Origin: Physocladia obscura
Taxonomy: Eukaryota > Chytridiomycota > Chytridiomycetes > Chytridiales > Chytriomycetaceae
Reading direction: 5' to 3'
DNA: 12,000 nucleotides
Assembly: GCA_027596945.1 (NCBI GenBank)
Contig: JADGJH010000354.1
Coordinates: forward strand, 8,421-20,420
Numbering within the stretch: position 1 is the stretch's first letter; each line of letters opens with the position of its first letter. Shown here piece by piece: positions 1-8,984 of the stretch. The notes beneath the pieces are model-generated. The model saw only the letters and a list, made by a program, of their open reading frames with translations, made no database searches and was not told the origin of the DNA. The position numbers and the translations under genes were made by a program.

Positions 1-429
1 TTGTTTTTTTTTTATCTTGTTTTTCTCCGTTTCATTAAAAAAAAAAAAAAAAAACAACAATTTTCTGCACAAAAAAATGACTATGTTTGACCATTAACAT
101 GTTCAAACACATCCTGCCAGTGCAATTTTTGGAGTTACACTATCAAATTTTGCAGATAGCTCTGGGGACATTATGTTCACTGCTTCTATTATCATTCTAC
201 TTTTAAATGTTCTTTGTTCTTGTTTAAATTCAGATAAATAAAGGTGTTAATCTACTTATTAGTTTATTGTATATCCCAAAGTTTCACAGCATTTGGTTAT
301 GAATTGAAGGAGTTTTTTTTTGCATGTGTTTTCAAAAGTAAATGTTGATGTTTTGTTCATTTTTTGTGATCATTTTTCTCCTGATGATCACTGTGTTATC
401 ATCAATTTTTTTTCATAACACCAACAGCC
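1..429. other. AT-rich non-coding flank with homopolymer tracts
   Basis: No gene is supported here. The first 60 bases carry long T runs and an uninterrupted A run of about 18, which are low-complexity tracts prone to assembly or replication slippage. On the minus strand about 47 codons are open between 246 and 103, containing the short string MSPELSAKFD. It has no recognisable homology and no clear start, so it could be chance or another decayed piece of the mobile element lying further right. The inverted-repeat cluster at 366-404 is listed separately. Confidence 0.5.
366..404. repeat. Overlapping inverted repeats (two alternative hairpins)
   Basis: GTGATCAT (366-373) is the exact reverse complement of ATGATCAC (384-391), giving an 8-bp stem with a 10-base loop. 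The right arm is shared with a second perfect pair, TGATGAT (382-388) and ATCATCA (398-404), a 7-bp stem with a 9-base loop. The two hairpins exclude each other. The function is unknown; it may be chance in AT-rich DNA or remains of a mobile-element end. Confidence 0.5.
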
Positions 430-839
430 ATGTCAAAGAGGAAGCAACTTGGCAAAGAAAATTGGTCCAATAAACAAAGCCCTGAAATAGCTACTGATGG
501 TTCATGACCCTCTGTCACTTCAAAGTGCAGGTAATCAAAAATTTAAATGTCCTATTCTCTCTATTTGGCTCGCCATTCCTCAACAGCAAAAGCTTGTATT
601 TCAATTAGAAGTAAGTGATATTGGTATACTGTTCATATTAAATGATTTTATTGACAGCAAAACCCATGAATGTTGGTGGCATGGGTTTGGTCACAGAAAC
701 CAATTTGCAAACACAGTCCCCATCCTCCCAACTATCCCTTCCTCAGCACTCCAGCCAAATTGCCATTGTGAAAAAATGTCCAAAAATTGATGTTTGTGCT
801 TCAGCCAGTTCCACCCTTCAGTCTCCCAATCTGCTATAA
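430..839 (+). CDS. Possible small spliced gene, unknown function
   Basis: This is a tentative model. The last exon (658-839) is open for 60 codons to TAA, rich in Ser and Gln (for example QTQSPSSQLSLPQHSSQ). Just before it is a textbook 47-bp intron, 611-657, from GTAAGT to TTGACAG. A 24-nt exon (587-610) sits before that intron and behind another acceptor, CCTCAACAG. Two upstream starts keep the frame open. One is ATG 497 with donor GTAATC at 531 (56-bp intron, about 80 residues). The other is ATG 430 with a weaker donor GTTCAT at 500 (87-bp intron, about 92 residues). Both end in phase 1 and join without a stop. No domain or homologue is recognised. Against it, the gene is short, lies beside a decayed element, and the opposite strand has open stretches of similar size over the same bases. 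Confidence 0.27.
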
Positions 840-1783
840 GCAAATCTCATCCATATGCCATCTTTATGTAAATCTAATTTTAGTGATTGAAAGAACAAAC
901 ACAGCTTTTTGGTAGCTTTAATTGCTGGTTTGATGTCTTTGTTATTGTAATCCTTTAATAAATCAAATAAATTGTTATAATTGTCTTTGATCATTTTGTA
1001 ATCAGCCATAGATATTGCTTCATTTTTTAAATTATTGTGAAACAATTTCTCAAATGGAATCTTTGAGTTTCAGAGCATATCCATTACATTCATCTATGTT
1101 TGTCTGTATTCATTTTCTTCTTGGACTTTGGATAGATTCAGGGTTACTTTGCGTGGAAATACTCCTTTTGATTCATGTGTTTCAAACGTCTTTAAGAAAC
1201 CATCAAAGCTTGTACCAGGAGGCATTATGCAACAATATCTTTGAACATAAAGGACCCATTTGAAATCATTCTGTATTTGTTGTTATGTTTTATAATATCA
1301 TTAGTTTCAATATTGACAGGCACTTTGAACAAAATTTGCAGTGTACCCAAGATCTGTCAGTTTGTTTCCTTTCCAATTTGTCTTTTCAACCCAAGATCTG
1401 TCAGTTTATTTTCTTTCCTATTTGTCTTTTCAAATGGTTCAGTCATTTTGTCACCTGTCATTGGGTTGCTATCACTGTTATTGTAACACTTTGGGCATCC
1501 ATGAAAAAAGCAACCATTGAATTCATAAACTGTGTTGGTTTCAGAATCATATCAATCTATCTACATTCTATTTATCAATCCTTTCATTATGCTCAATATT
1601 TCAGCCCAATTCTGCTTCAATGCTCTTTAACCACAGCTTTTCTGCTTTGGGAATATTTCCATACTCTTTTGCTTGCTTTGTCGAAAATTGAGGCAAATAT
1701 CTCTTCACAACATTTTTATCATGAGCTGTGGGTAATTGTTTTCTACAGGTATAAAGATGGTTCATGATCTTGTTCAGGAACAA
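818..1783 (-). pseudogene. Decayed protein-primed family-B DNA polymerase fragment (Polinton/Maverick-like)
   Basis: Read on the minus strand, successive blocks in different frames follow the order of a DNA_pol_B_2 type polymerase. About 1783-1601 contains LPQFSTKQAKEYGNIPKAEK and ends at a stop. About 1550-1357 contains TVYEFNGCFFHGCPKCY, the GC-aromatic-HGC signature of Polinton-like and related polymerases, then ends at a stop created around a 44-bp tandem duplication. About 1290-1227 contains FMFKDIVA. 1225-1094 contains PPGTSFDGFLKTFETHESKG. About 1063-818 contains NLKNEAISMADYK, LLKDYNNKDIKPAIKATKK and LDLHKDGI. Several in-frame stops and frameshifts lie between blocks, so it cannot encode a working enzyme. 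The palm motifs that should follow the last block are not seen, so the copy is also truncated at its C-terminal side. No integrase, capsid gene or terminal repeat is recognised in the window. It could derive from a Polinton or a related virus-like element, or from a linear-plasmid polymerase. Confidence 0.72.
1346..1433. repeat. 44-bp direct tandem duplication, two copies
   Basis: Copies at 1346-1389 and 1390-1433 both begin CCCAAGATCTGTCAGTTT and end TTTGTCTTTTCAA. They differ at 3 of 44 positions. The unit is not a multiple of three, so the duplication itself shifts the reading frame of the minus-strand polymerase relic. The second pass through the unit reaches a stop at 1357-1359. The divergence between copies shows it is not a very recent event or a simple sequencing stutter. 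Confidence 0.9.
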
Positions 1784-1991
1784 ATTGCGATAATAAAATA
1801 TTGATAAAATATAAAAGCATAAAATAGAAAATGATCTCCTTCGAAAAATGATTCATGACCTTGATAGAGGTCAAAATTCAAAGTATAAGTCTCCACATTA
1901 TGTCCGCAAAATCCAATCATTTTTTCTCAGATGATTCATTTTGTGGAACAGCTGGTATAAAATATTCAACATCAAAAAGATCACAAATAAT
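1784..1991 (+). promoter_or_regulatory. Upstream region of the vWA gene, candidate TATA elements
   Basis: This is the 208-bp spacer between the polymerase relic and the vWA start codon. It contains TATAAAAG at 1810-1817, about 175 bp before the ATG, and TATAAAAT at 1956-1963, about 30 bp before it. A small inverted repeat, GACCT-TGATAG-AGGTC, lies at 1857-1872. The spacer is very AT-rich, so TATA matches are expected by chance and the assignment is weak. Confidence 0.25.
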
Positions 1992-4900
1992 ATGACAACT
2001 GAAATCAAACTGTACCCGTCATACAACGGAAGACTTGCCGTTGTAAATCATGTGGCAGCTGCTCACATCGCCATGACGCCAAAAGAAATAGACAATCCAA
2101 AGCTGGTTGTCTTGCTTGACAATTCAGGCTCAATGGGAATTCAAGTTGAACGAATTGCCAATACTATCCTTCCAAACGCGTTCCTACTTTTGAAATACAA
2201 GCCAACTGATCGAGTTTCCCTCATTTCTTTCGAATCATCTTCTGTAATATATGATATGACTGTTGCAAAGCTCAGAACCTTCCGAATCAGAGCACAAGGG
2301 GGAACAAACATGACTCCGGGTATTCACAATCTTGCTTCTGTTCTTATGGATCTATTTGGGAATAATTCGGATGAAACTAGCCGTGAAATTCGGCTTTTGA
2401 CTGTATCTGATGGAGAAGTGAGTGTTCATAAAAATTTTGCTTGATCCCAAATGAAATTTAATACCCAACAGGTTTACGACGTCAAACAGGCGCTTCAAGC
2501 AGCAGAGAACTTAGAAAAATGGTCACACGATTTACGCTTGAGTATAAACTCTCAGGCGATTCGTTTTCTTGTAAGGTCTTTCATTTGCATATTCTTACTT
2601 TAATTTCGCTTTCTCCAGTCGTCCGACTATGCCAATCCGGACACTCGTGCCTTGTGCTCTTTATTGCAGCTTAACAACGGTGCGTCACATGCCACTGCAA
2701 TTGACGTTCGGTCTACCCTTCCAGATAAACTCGTTGAAGAAGCATTCGCTAATGCGTTCAGAAATTCGGAATCGTTGAAATTTTTCACTTTGGCATCAAC
2801 TTCATCAATTTTCAAAGTAACACCATGGCAAAACGACTCGGTTGCAACATCTGTAATCAAGATTGCGACGGGAAAGAATTATTTTTGGATACCTGAGTCG
2901 GTCCGCTTTGATCCGTCGACGCTGACCGTTAACGGAGATTCTTCTGATATTACTGTATTTGAATACCCAATCGAATCAATATCTTGGAAGGGATATGAGT
3001 TGTTGCTGAAGGAAAAAATTGATGTCTTCATTAACCAAATCAAGGTTCTGAAAGTCTTGGACACTGAAGATGCCAAGGCGAAAGTTTCTGCGATTGTACA
3101 ATACTTTGAAGGACTGGAAAGATATGTATCAGCAAAACAAAATTTGGAGGATGAAAATAATTCAGCAGGTTTTTTTCAGTTGTTTTCCTTTATCGCATTT
3201 TTGTAACAATTAAATTTGTTTTTTCAGATCAAATTTTGCCCAACAACGGATTAGCAAAGCGGGTTTCACGAATGAGAGCTACCGTGGAGAAGAAATCAAA
3301 ATCAATTCTTCAGACACTCCTTGAAATCGCAAATGACAACAAAGTGGGTCAGCTTAATTCTGCACAACAAGCAGCATATCTGAGATCGATGGATGTATCA
3401 AAAAATTCAAAAGTCAGTGGATTTTTTATTTTCATTTTATTTTAGTAGTTAATAAAGAGATGTTATATTTCAGAGTGTCGCAAAAAGAGCGATTAAATCC
3501 ACTTCCAGTCTCGATTTTGACTCTATTGCACGGATAGAAGTTGCAGCGATGTATCGACACCTCTCTGAACTGGATGACGTTGATGATTCTGCTCACGAAA
3601 AATCTTTTTATTCTTTTGACACTACTCTTGGAGGCATAAGAACCGTCTGTAGTCTTGTTGAAGATGGTTTCATTAACGACATGAGCTGCAATCAAATTTT
3701 AGAGTTGTTGAATATTGTTGGAATTCCATGTGAACACCAAATTGGGTATAATTATAAACAGAGATTAATTTTTAACTTACCGAATTATTTTTTTCCTTAC
3801 AAATATTTATTTACTTCTTAGAGACTATCCTGATGCAATCTCGTTTTATGTCGACAAGATTCATTTCGGCTCTTTCATATCATTGTCAGATATTCTTGTT
3901 CACCAAGTTCAAGGAGGCAGTCAGCTACTCACTCCAGGTACCAACTTTCCTATCATCAACGCGATTCCGTTTTTTGAAGATCCGCGAATTGCCAAATTTT
4001 ACAAGAAATATGCACCTCGCTTGTTAGAGTTCACAGCAAGTATTGGCATGCGGCGTGTAATTGCCGATATTCCAATGACATTTGGTTATACAATATTGGG
4101 AGGACTTTGGAGGCTGATTGAACTCATCAAGACTAATCGAACTGAGCAGTGGGCAAAAATTCTTGTTGGAATGGCAGAATCTGCAAAAATATGTATTGGA
4201 GGATATTTCAACTATATGTTGCCGTACTTTGATCCATTGTCTACAAGCAAAAATGATGGCAATATTGCGAATCTTTGTTCGGCGGGAATAACTGGATGCC
4301 TGATTCCTATCATGTATTTCATCAAAGCAACGGCTCCTCAGGCTGAAAGATTTCAATCTCAGATGCTGCCGAGGGTGCTACGCGCTCTTTATTCTTACGA
4401 AATCTGGGTTTGTATTCGCAGAATGTATCGTCATCAGCAAAACTCTGATGAAATTATTGACGGTATACTTGAAAAGCTTTTGTCAATCGATATTGAAGCA
4501 ACTCGAACTCCACTGTTACCCCTCTTTGAACCAGACCCTGATTTACCAAATTTTAACGAATCATACACTGTTAACGAGTCGTATCTCTCTGAACTCAAGA
4601 AGAAATTCTATTTCGTGGATAATATTTACTTGCTTGGTCCGGTACTCTCTATTCTCACCGACGAATCGACGACCACATTCGAAAAAGTTAAAAAACTTCA
4701 AAGCGGTGTTCCGGACCCATCGGAAAGCAACATAGCCACATCAATGAAGATTGGATATGATTATAGCTCGTTTCAGCTTTACAACATTATTGCAGCTTTA
4801 GTTTACAAAACCAAAGCGTCGCGTTGTGAAGAAAATGGTGACAACATGCTGCTTCCGGATGTAGTTAACCAGAATGCTGGAATATCAATGATCACGGATT

Positions 4901-5508
4901 ATATTCGAGGGCGCCATGCACAACGATACGCGTTAGATTTGAAAAACAAACGTGACAAGGAAAATGACTTTTTGACCAAAGATCTAGTGACTCTCCTTGT
5001 TGGAACCAACGATTTCAGCATCTTTTGCAACACGTTACGCGATGGACTTCAAAAAGGAGATTGTTTGGCGCAAATTACGCACCCGGGATCCAACGGCTTT
5101 GCTGAATTGCTGAATAAAGTGCTCAATATTGATGGATCTGAAGTTCCTGTGCAACTCGGAAAGCTGTGGGTTATTTTATTGGGAAGAAAACCCGGAAGTA
5201 AAAAAATGAAAGATACTGGAGAAATAATTTGGAACAACGGAAATGTACTGATGTTTGCTGAGTTGGAAAAATTTGAGAGAGTATTTGAGGTTAAATGCAA
5301 AAAGAAAGTTTGGGTCGAAGCTCTTAAAGAGTACAAAAAGCGTAGATGTCACGTTTATAGGGATGGATACAATCGCCATGGACATGGAAATGAAAAACCT
5401 TCGTATTGGGCACTTGGTTTCGAATCTTTAGATCAAATGAAACAGTTAGCCCGCAAGGAAGAATACGCAGCTTATGTGTTGATCCATAAACACTGCTGTG
5501 GACTGTGA
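1992..5508 (+). CDS. Large von Willebrand factor A domain protein, six exons, 1072 residues
   Basis: Exons by splice signal and phase are 1992-2417, 2472-2570, 2619-3168, 3228-3412, 3474-3745 and 3822-5508. Introns are 54, 48, 59, 61 and 76 bp, all GT-AG, and every join is in phase. The start at 1992 is the first ATG after an in-frame stop at 1932-1934 and has A at -3. Residues about 37-200 form a vWA fold. The hydrophobic strand KLVVLLDNSGSMG gives the MIDAS DxSxS (D43, S45, S47), completed by T105 in GGTNM and D140 in TVSDGE, so the metal-binding site appears intact. This predicts divalent-metal-dependent protein binding rather than an enzyme. The remaining 870 residues match no domain I can name. 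They are mostly helical-looking, with no signal peptide or membrane segment seen. Near the C-terminus, in exon 6, is a Cys/His-rich stretch with YRDGYNRHGHGNEKPSYWA (from about residue 1013), which looks conserved in style. The protein is probably cytosolic; its role is unknown. Exon boundaries are confident except the weak donor GTTTTT at 3169. Confidence 0.88.
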
Positions 5509-5667
5509 TATATGGAATTAATGTGTCAGCTATTTAGGCAGCATTAAAATTTGACGTTCATAACATTGTTGGAATTACGATATATTAAATAAATTTGATA
5601 TAATTACTTTCATTTTATTGAATTTTTATAGCAACCAAGGAATACCAATCTCAATAAAATTGATTCA
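5509..5667. terminator. Convergent 3' ends with polyadenylation signals for both strands
   Basis: Only 159 bp separate the stop codons of the vWA gene (+) and PDX1 (-). AATAAA on + lies at 5588-5593, 80 bp past the vWA stop. Its minus-strand counterpart (TTTATT on +) lies at 5616-5621, 47 bp past the PDX1 stop. The two hexamers are only 22 bp apart, so the 3' ends of the two transcripts probably overlap or nearly do. A further AATAAA on + at about 5652 may serve read-through transcripts. Confidence 0.55.
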
Positions 5668-6977
5668 TCAGTTTCCACGACCGCTGTACACTTGGCCATT
5701 TGGAATATCACTAATGTTAATTCCAACCATGGCTTCGCCCAGATCCTCTGACACTTCAGCAAGAACTTTTGGATTATTGAAGTTTGTAACTGCAGAGACA
5801 ATGGCTTTTGCGCGTTTTGCTGGGTCCCCTGACTTAAAGATTCCTGATCCAACAAACACTCCATCCATTCCGAGTTGCATCATAAGGGCTGCATCTGCTG
5901 GAGTAGCAACACCACCTATTAAATCGAGTTCAGAAAAGCTTTTCCTTTCCGGAGCAATTCCAAAATATGAACAAAACCTGCAGCAAAGTTGACGACTGGA
6001 AGACGTCCAAGTTTTTTAACCTCTTTGACCAGATCCAAAGGAGCCTGAATTTCTTTTGCATATGCGTAAAGTTCTTCTTCTTGGAGACTTTGCACTTTAC
6101 GAATTTCGCTCATGAGGGTGCGTGCATGGCGGACTGCTTCAACAACATTTCCAGTCCCGGCTTCACCTTTTGTTCTAATCATGGCTGCGCCTTCAGCGAT
6201 ACGTCTCAATGCCTCACCTGAAATAAAAAGTTTTGACGTCATTCAAAAAAAAATTACAGAAATGGCGCGATCATCGAATATTAAAAAATTTGCTGAAGAC
6301 AACAAACCAAGATTTTTGCATCCACAAACGAAAGGAACTCCAAATTTTTGTTTGTCAATATGGTGCGACTCATCGGCAGGCGTGAGAACTTCGCTCTCGT
6401 CAATATAATCAATGTCAATACTTTCGAGGATTTGAGCTTCAACAAAATGTCCAATTCGTACTTTTGCCATCACAGGAATTGAAACGGCCGCTTGAATCTC
6501 GCGGATCATTTTCGGATCAGACATACGCGCGACACCACCTAAAAAATAATTAAAATAATCTTTCCAAAAAACTGTATCAAAATACTTCTTATTTACCGTT
6601 TTTGCGAATATCGGCAGGAACTCTCTCTAGAGCCATTACCGCGCAGGCACCAGCTTCTTCAGCGATACGGGCTTGCTCGGCATTAATCACTAGTTCGGTT
6701 GGGGATTTGGGGAATGAGCGTAAACTTTGGATTGGCAACGGAATAAACAAAACAAACCGTCCATAATAACTCCACCCTATTCAAAAATAATATTTTGAAT
6801 ACTCTAGTCAGTTCAAACCGTCGGAGAAACAGTGATTTGAAATCAAGATTGCGAACCAACCTTCAGGTTTTGAGCCAAGCCGGCCTTAAGCACAAATGTG
6901 TTCTTTGCAAGAGCAGAATCAGCTACTGCTGATTGCAAAGCCGGCGCAACAAGATTCGAAGGAGTCTGGAAGCTCAT
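5668..6977 (-). CDS. PDX1: Pyridoxal 5'-phosphate synthase, PDX1/SNZ (PdxS) subunit
   Basis: This is the synthase subunit of the DXP-independent vitamin B6 route. It builds pyridoxal phosphate from a pentose phosphate, glyceraldehyde 3-phosphate and ammonia supplied by the PDX2/SNO glutaminase; the family forms dodecamers in the cytosol. Minus-strand exons are 6977-6861, 6776-6758, 6689-6597, 6538-6308, 6217-5978 and 5915-5668. Introns are 84, 68, 58, 90 and 62 bp, all GT-AG and in phase, giving 315 residues (the family is about 290-310). The TIM-barrel landmarks are all present: GGVIMDV with D45, [10 protein letters not shown] with K102, and [11 protein letters not shown] with K170. These match bacterial PdxS D24, K81 and K149 with a constant offset of 21, so the enzyme should be active. 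[43 protein letters not shown] and [18 protein letters not shown] also match. Oddities are V103 where A is usual, QNLK for the usual QMLK, a final GRGN, and a 19-nt microexon. The start has A at -3 and a short family-typical N-terminal extension. No PDX2 gene is in the window. Confidence 0.97.
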
Positions 6978-7342
6978 TTTTGTTGTCAAAGCTTCTTTTT
7001 TGGGGTAAAGTAAACTTTAAAAATTTTGACTTTTTCAATCTCAGCGTTTTTGCTTTTGCCGATCTCCCGATCTCCATCGGAAACATTCGAATCATTCATC
7101 AAGATAATCTCATATTCATCGAAATTTATTTTTCATCTCCTTCAAATGCTTTTTTTTTTTTCTCTCTACTTTTCGTTGGAAATAAAGTAAAAACAAAAAA
7201 TAACACACATAATTTTGGTTACTTCAACAAGTTTATGTCCTCAAAAAAAAAGTCATATAAAAAGTATGTTTACATCCAAAAGATTGCGTGGCACTTCTTT
7301 TTTGTCCTACTAGAATGGGAATTTTTAGATCTGTTTCCACAC
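6978..7342 (-). promoter_or_regulatory. PDX1 upstream spacer and 3' flank of the Gln-rich gene
   Basis: This is a 365-bp AT-rich spacer between two genes read in the same direction. It holds a long T run followed by CTCTCT near 7148-7170 (purine-rich on the transcribed strand). A minus-strand AATAAA (TTTATT at 7125-7130) lies about 215 bp past the stop of the upstream gene. No convincing TATA box or factor site for PDX1 was found. The + strand frame open from 6896 to 7423 overlaps PDX1 exon 1 antisense and is not believed. Confidence 0.35.
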
Positions 7343-8231
7343 TTACTCTACTTTCGGAGTTTTCGGCTCTGGCAGATGCAATACACTGGGATTTGTATCT
7401 TCACCTATGTCGAAAAATGTTGAAAACTCCTTATTAGAATTTAACCTGAACTGTTGTTGCTGTTGTTCTTGTTGAGATTGGTTTTGTATATGTTGTCCAA
7501 GCGCATTTTGAAAGTTATTTTGCTCATTTTGCTCTTGATACGCCTGATCTTGTTGTAATTGTTGCTGTCGGTACATAGCGTTTGACGCCACCATCATTGA
7601 GAGAAGTGTCATTAATATCAAGGTATCAGAACTTTATAATGGCACCAGCTCTTGAATCAAATCCGAAAGGTCTTCAGAATGCTGTTGCTGCTGTAGTGGC
7701 TGCGAATATGATTGGCAATCCTGCTGTTGGCGCTGATATGTCAGGCAATTCTGTTCCTGAAAATTTTGATGAGGGTTGTATTTTGGCTTTTCTTGCTGCT
7801 GTTCATATTGCTGAAATATAAAGCTACTTCGTGAAATTTCACTTTGTCCACTGAAAGTAGCGGCAATTTCAGCTTTTGCAATTTTATGAACCCTTAAGTA
7901 TAATGATAACCTATCAACTTGTGTAAAATTCTTGCTACAATGTTGTTTTCGCAAATTGTTTTGCTCACAACCAAACGCGCTGCAGGTAAAAATTTGTCTT
8001 TCATCTGACTTACTCTGCACATCCGGTGATGTTTCCGGTGATACTGGAATATTTTTACTGCCATCGATTCCAACGGGACTTGGTATGACGCGACTACAAC
8101 TACAGCTATTGTACTTTGAACTGCCTTCAAGAAGGCTTAGCGGAGCGATCAACGGATTTGGTTGTTGCAGCAGACTTACACTTGCACCATTTGAAGCTTG
8201 CTGATGGCAAAAGTTTGGTTTCACTTGACAT
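7343..8231 (-). CDS. Glutamine-rich protein with degenerate C2H2-like segment, uncertain 5' end
   Basis: The main exon is open on minus down to 7646 and contains the segment IFTCSAFGCEQ, then HCSKNFTQVDRLSLYLRVHK. The second part has C2H2 finger spacing (C-x3-F-x5-L-x2-Y-x3-H), but the first zinc-binding His is Tyr and no Cys sits two residues before the Cys, so zinc binding is doubtful. A Gln-rich tail follows. An 81-bp intron (7645-7565, donor GTGCCA) keeps phase, and the acceptor CGACAG is the first usable AG after a branch-like TTAATGAC. The second exon (7564-7343) is strongly Gln-rich and ends PEPKTPKVE. The main exon lacks its own ATG. Model one is ATG 8231 with donor GTAAGT at 8179 and acceptor at 8125 (about 250 residues, A at -3). 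Model two is an upstream start, MLKQEII, with a 50-bp intron ending in TGTCAAG, which keeps more of the 5' frame. A GTAAGT overlapping the stop (7346-7341) means a further exon is possible. It may be a transcription-factor-like gene or a decaying one. Confidence 0.5.
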
Positions 8232-8984
8232 GATATGATTTCCAAGAGTTTTTTTTTGTGATTTTGCCGTTACTTATGATTTCCTGTTTGAGCATGGAGC
8301 TGATTAAGGGCTTAAAACAAGATTAACTTTGCAAATTAGCTTGATACAAGCAATAAAACCCACTTGATTCTGTTTCCCGCTCTTTTGTTATTGGAGACAC
8401 CTCCCAGAAAAGAAAATATTAAAAATCAGAAAATCGGAAAGTGTCTTGCGCCAAGAAATCAAACGAACTTCAAAAATTGAAGTTTAATGTTGTTATATAT
8501 GTTAAGTATACATCGCCTGCCATTATTTCTGCTTTTGTGATGGTCTGGCTTTTTATTGATATAAAATCAAATTTGAACAAATTAAATTATTTGAATCCAA
8601 ATTTTTTTAAAGACGCTATAAAATTTCACCGAATTATCTCTCGTTAGTTTATTTTTAATTTCTAATTCGCCCAAATAGATTAAATATTGGAATTTTTTCG
8701 TAGTTCAGTTGTGACCTAATCACAAATTGCAAATCAATTGTCTTGTGACACAATAAATGAACAATATTTTAGATCGTTAAATAACGCGCGAGATCCTGAC
8801 AGTGAAGTGTCACTGAAATCGCCATGAGAAAGGTAGCCTTGTCAATGAAATAAACGCGAAATTTCAAACGTTAAAAAATTTAAATGCAGTTTCCGTCAAG
8901 CAGAAATTGACAATCTGAAAAGCGCTTTTAAAATTGAATAGAATAAGCAACTTGCAAAAATTGGAGACAGAGTAAAGTTTTTAT
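8232..8984. other. Intergenic spacer between the Gln-rich gene and PEX5
   Basis: This AT-rich 753-bp stretch has no supported gene. The one + frame of note (8441-8647) opens with GTG, has no early ATG and shows no homology. It should contain the promoter of the Gln-rich gene, possibly an upstream first exon around 8290, and the PEX5 3' flank. CAGTGA (8800-8805) and TCACTG (8810-8815) form a perfect 6-bp hairpin with a 4-base loop. A minus-strand AATAAA overlaps the PEX5 stop codon (TTTATT at 8980-8985), and another lies near 8648-8653. Confidence 0.4.

Noticed and set aside
1241..1767. Two overlapping + strand open frames (1241-1486 and 1285-1767)
   Set aside because: They lie antisense to the polymerase relic, whose minus-strand blocks carry recognisable motifs. 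Their composition (Phe, Ser, Leu rich) is what antisense reading of an AT-rich gene gives.
496..1767. The 12-mer GATGGTTCATGA occurring at 496-507 and 1756-1767, with a similar TGATTCATGACC near 1849
   Set aside because: A few shared 12-mers are expected by chance in 12 kb of biased sequence, and flanking bases do not extend the match, so I do not call a repeat family or target-site duplication.
6896..7423. A 175-codon + strand frame across the PDX1 5' end and spacer
   Set aside because: It overlaps PDX1 exon 1 antisense, has a Phe/Lys-rich low-complexity composition and crosses the T tract. No signal peptide or domain is convincing.
7582..7821. A + strand frame rich in Ala and Val (VAAVVAANMIGN)
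   Set aside because: This is the reverse reading of CAA/CAG glutamine repeats in the minus-strand gene, a common artefact.
8441..8647. A 68-codon + strand frame with a hydrophobic stretch
   Set aside because: It opens with GTG rather than ATG, is short, lies in AT-rich spacer and shows no splice-supported extension.
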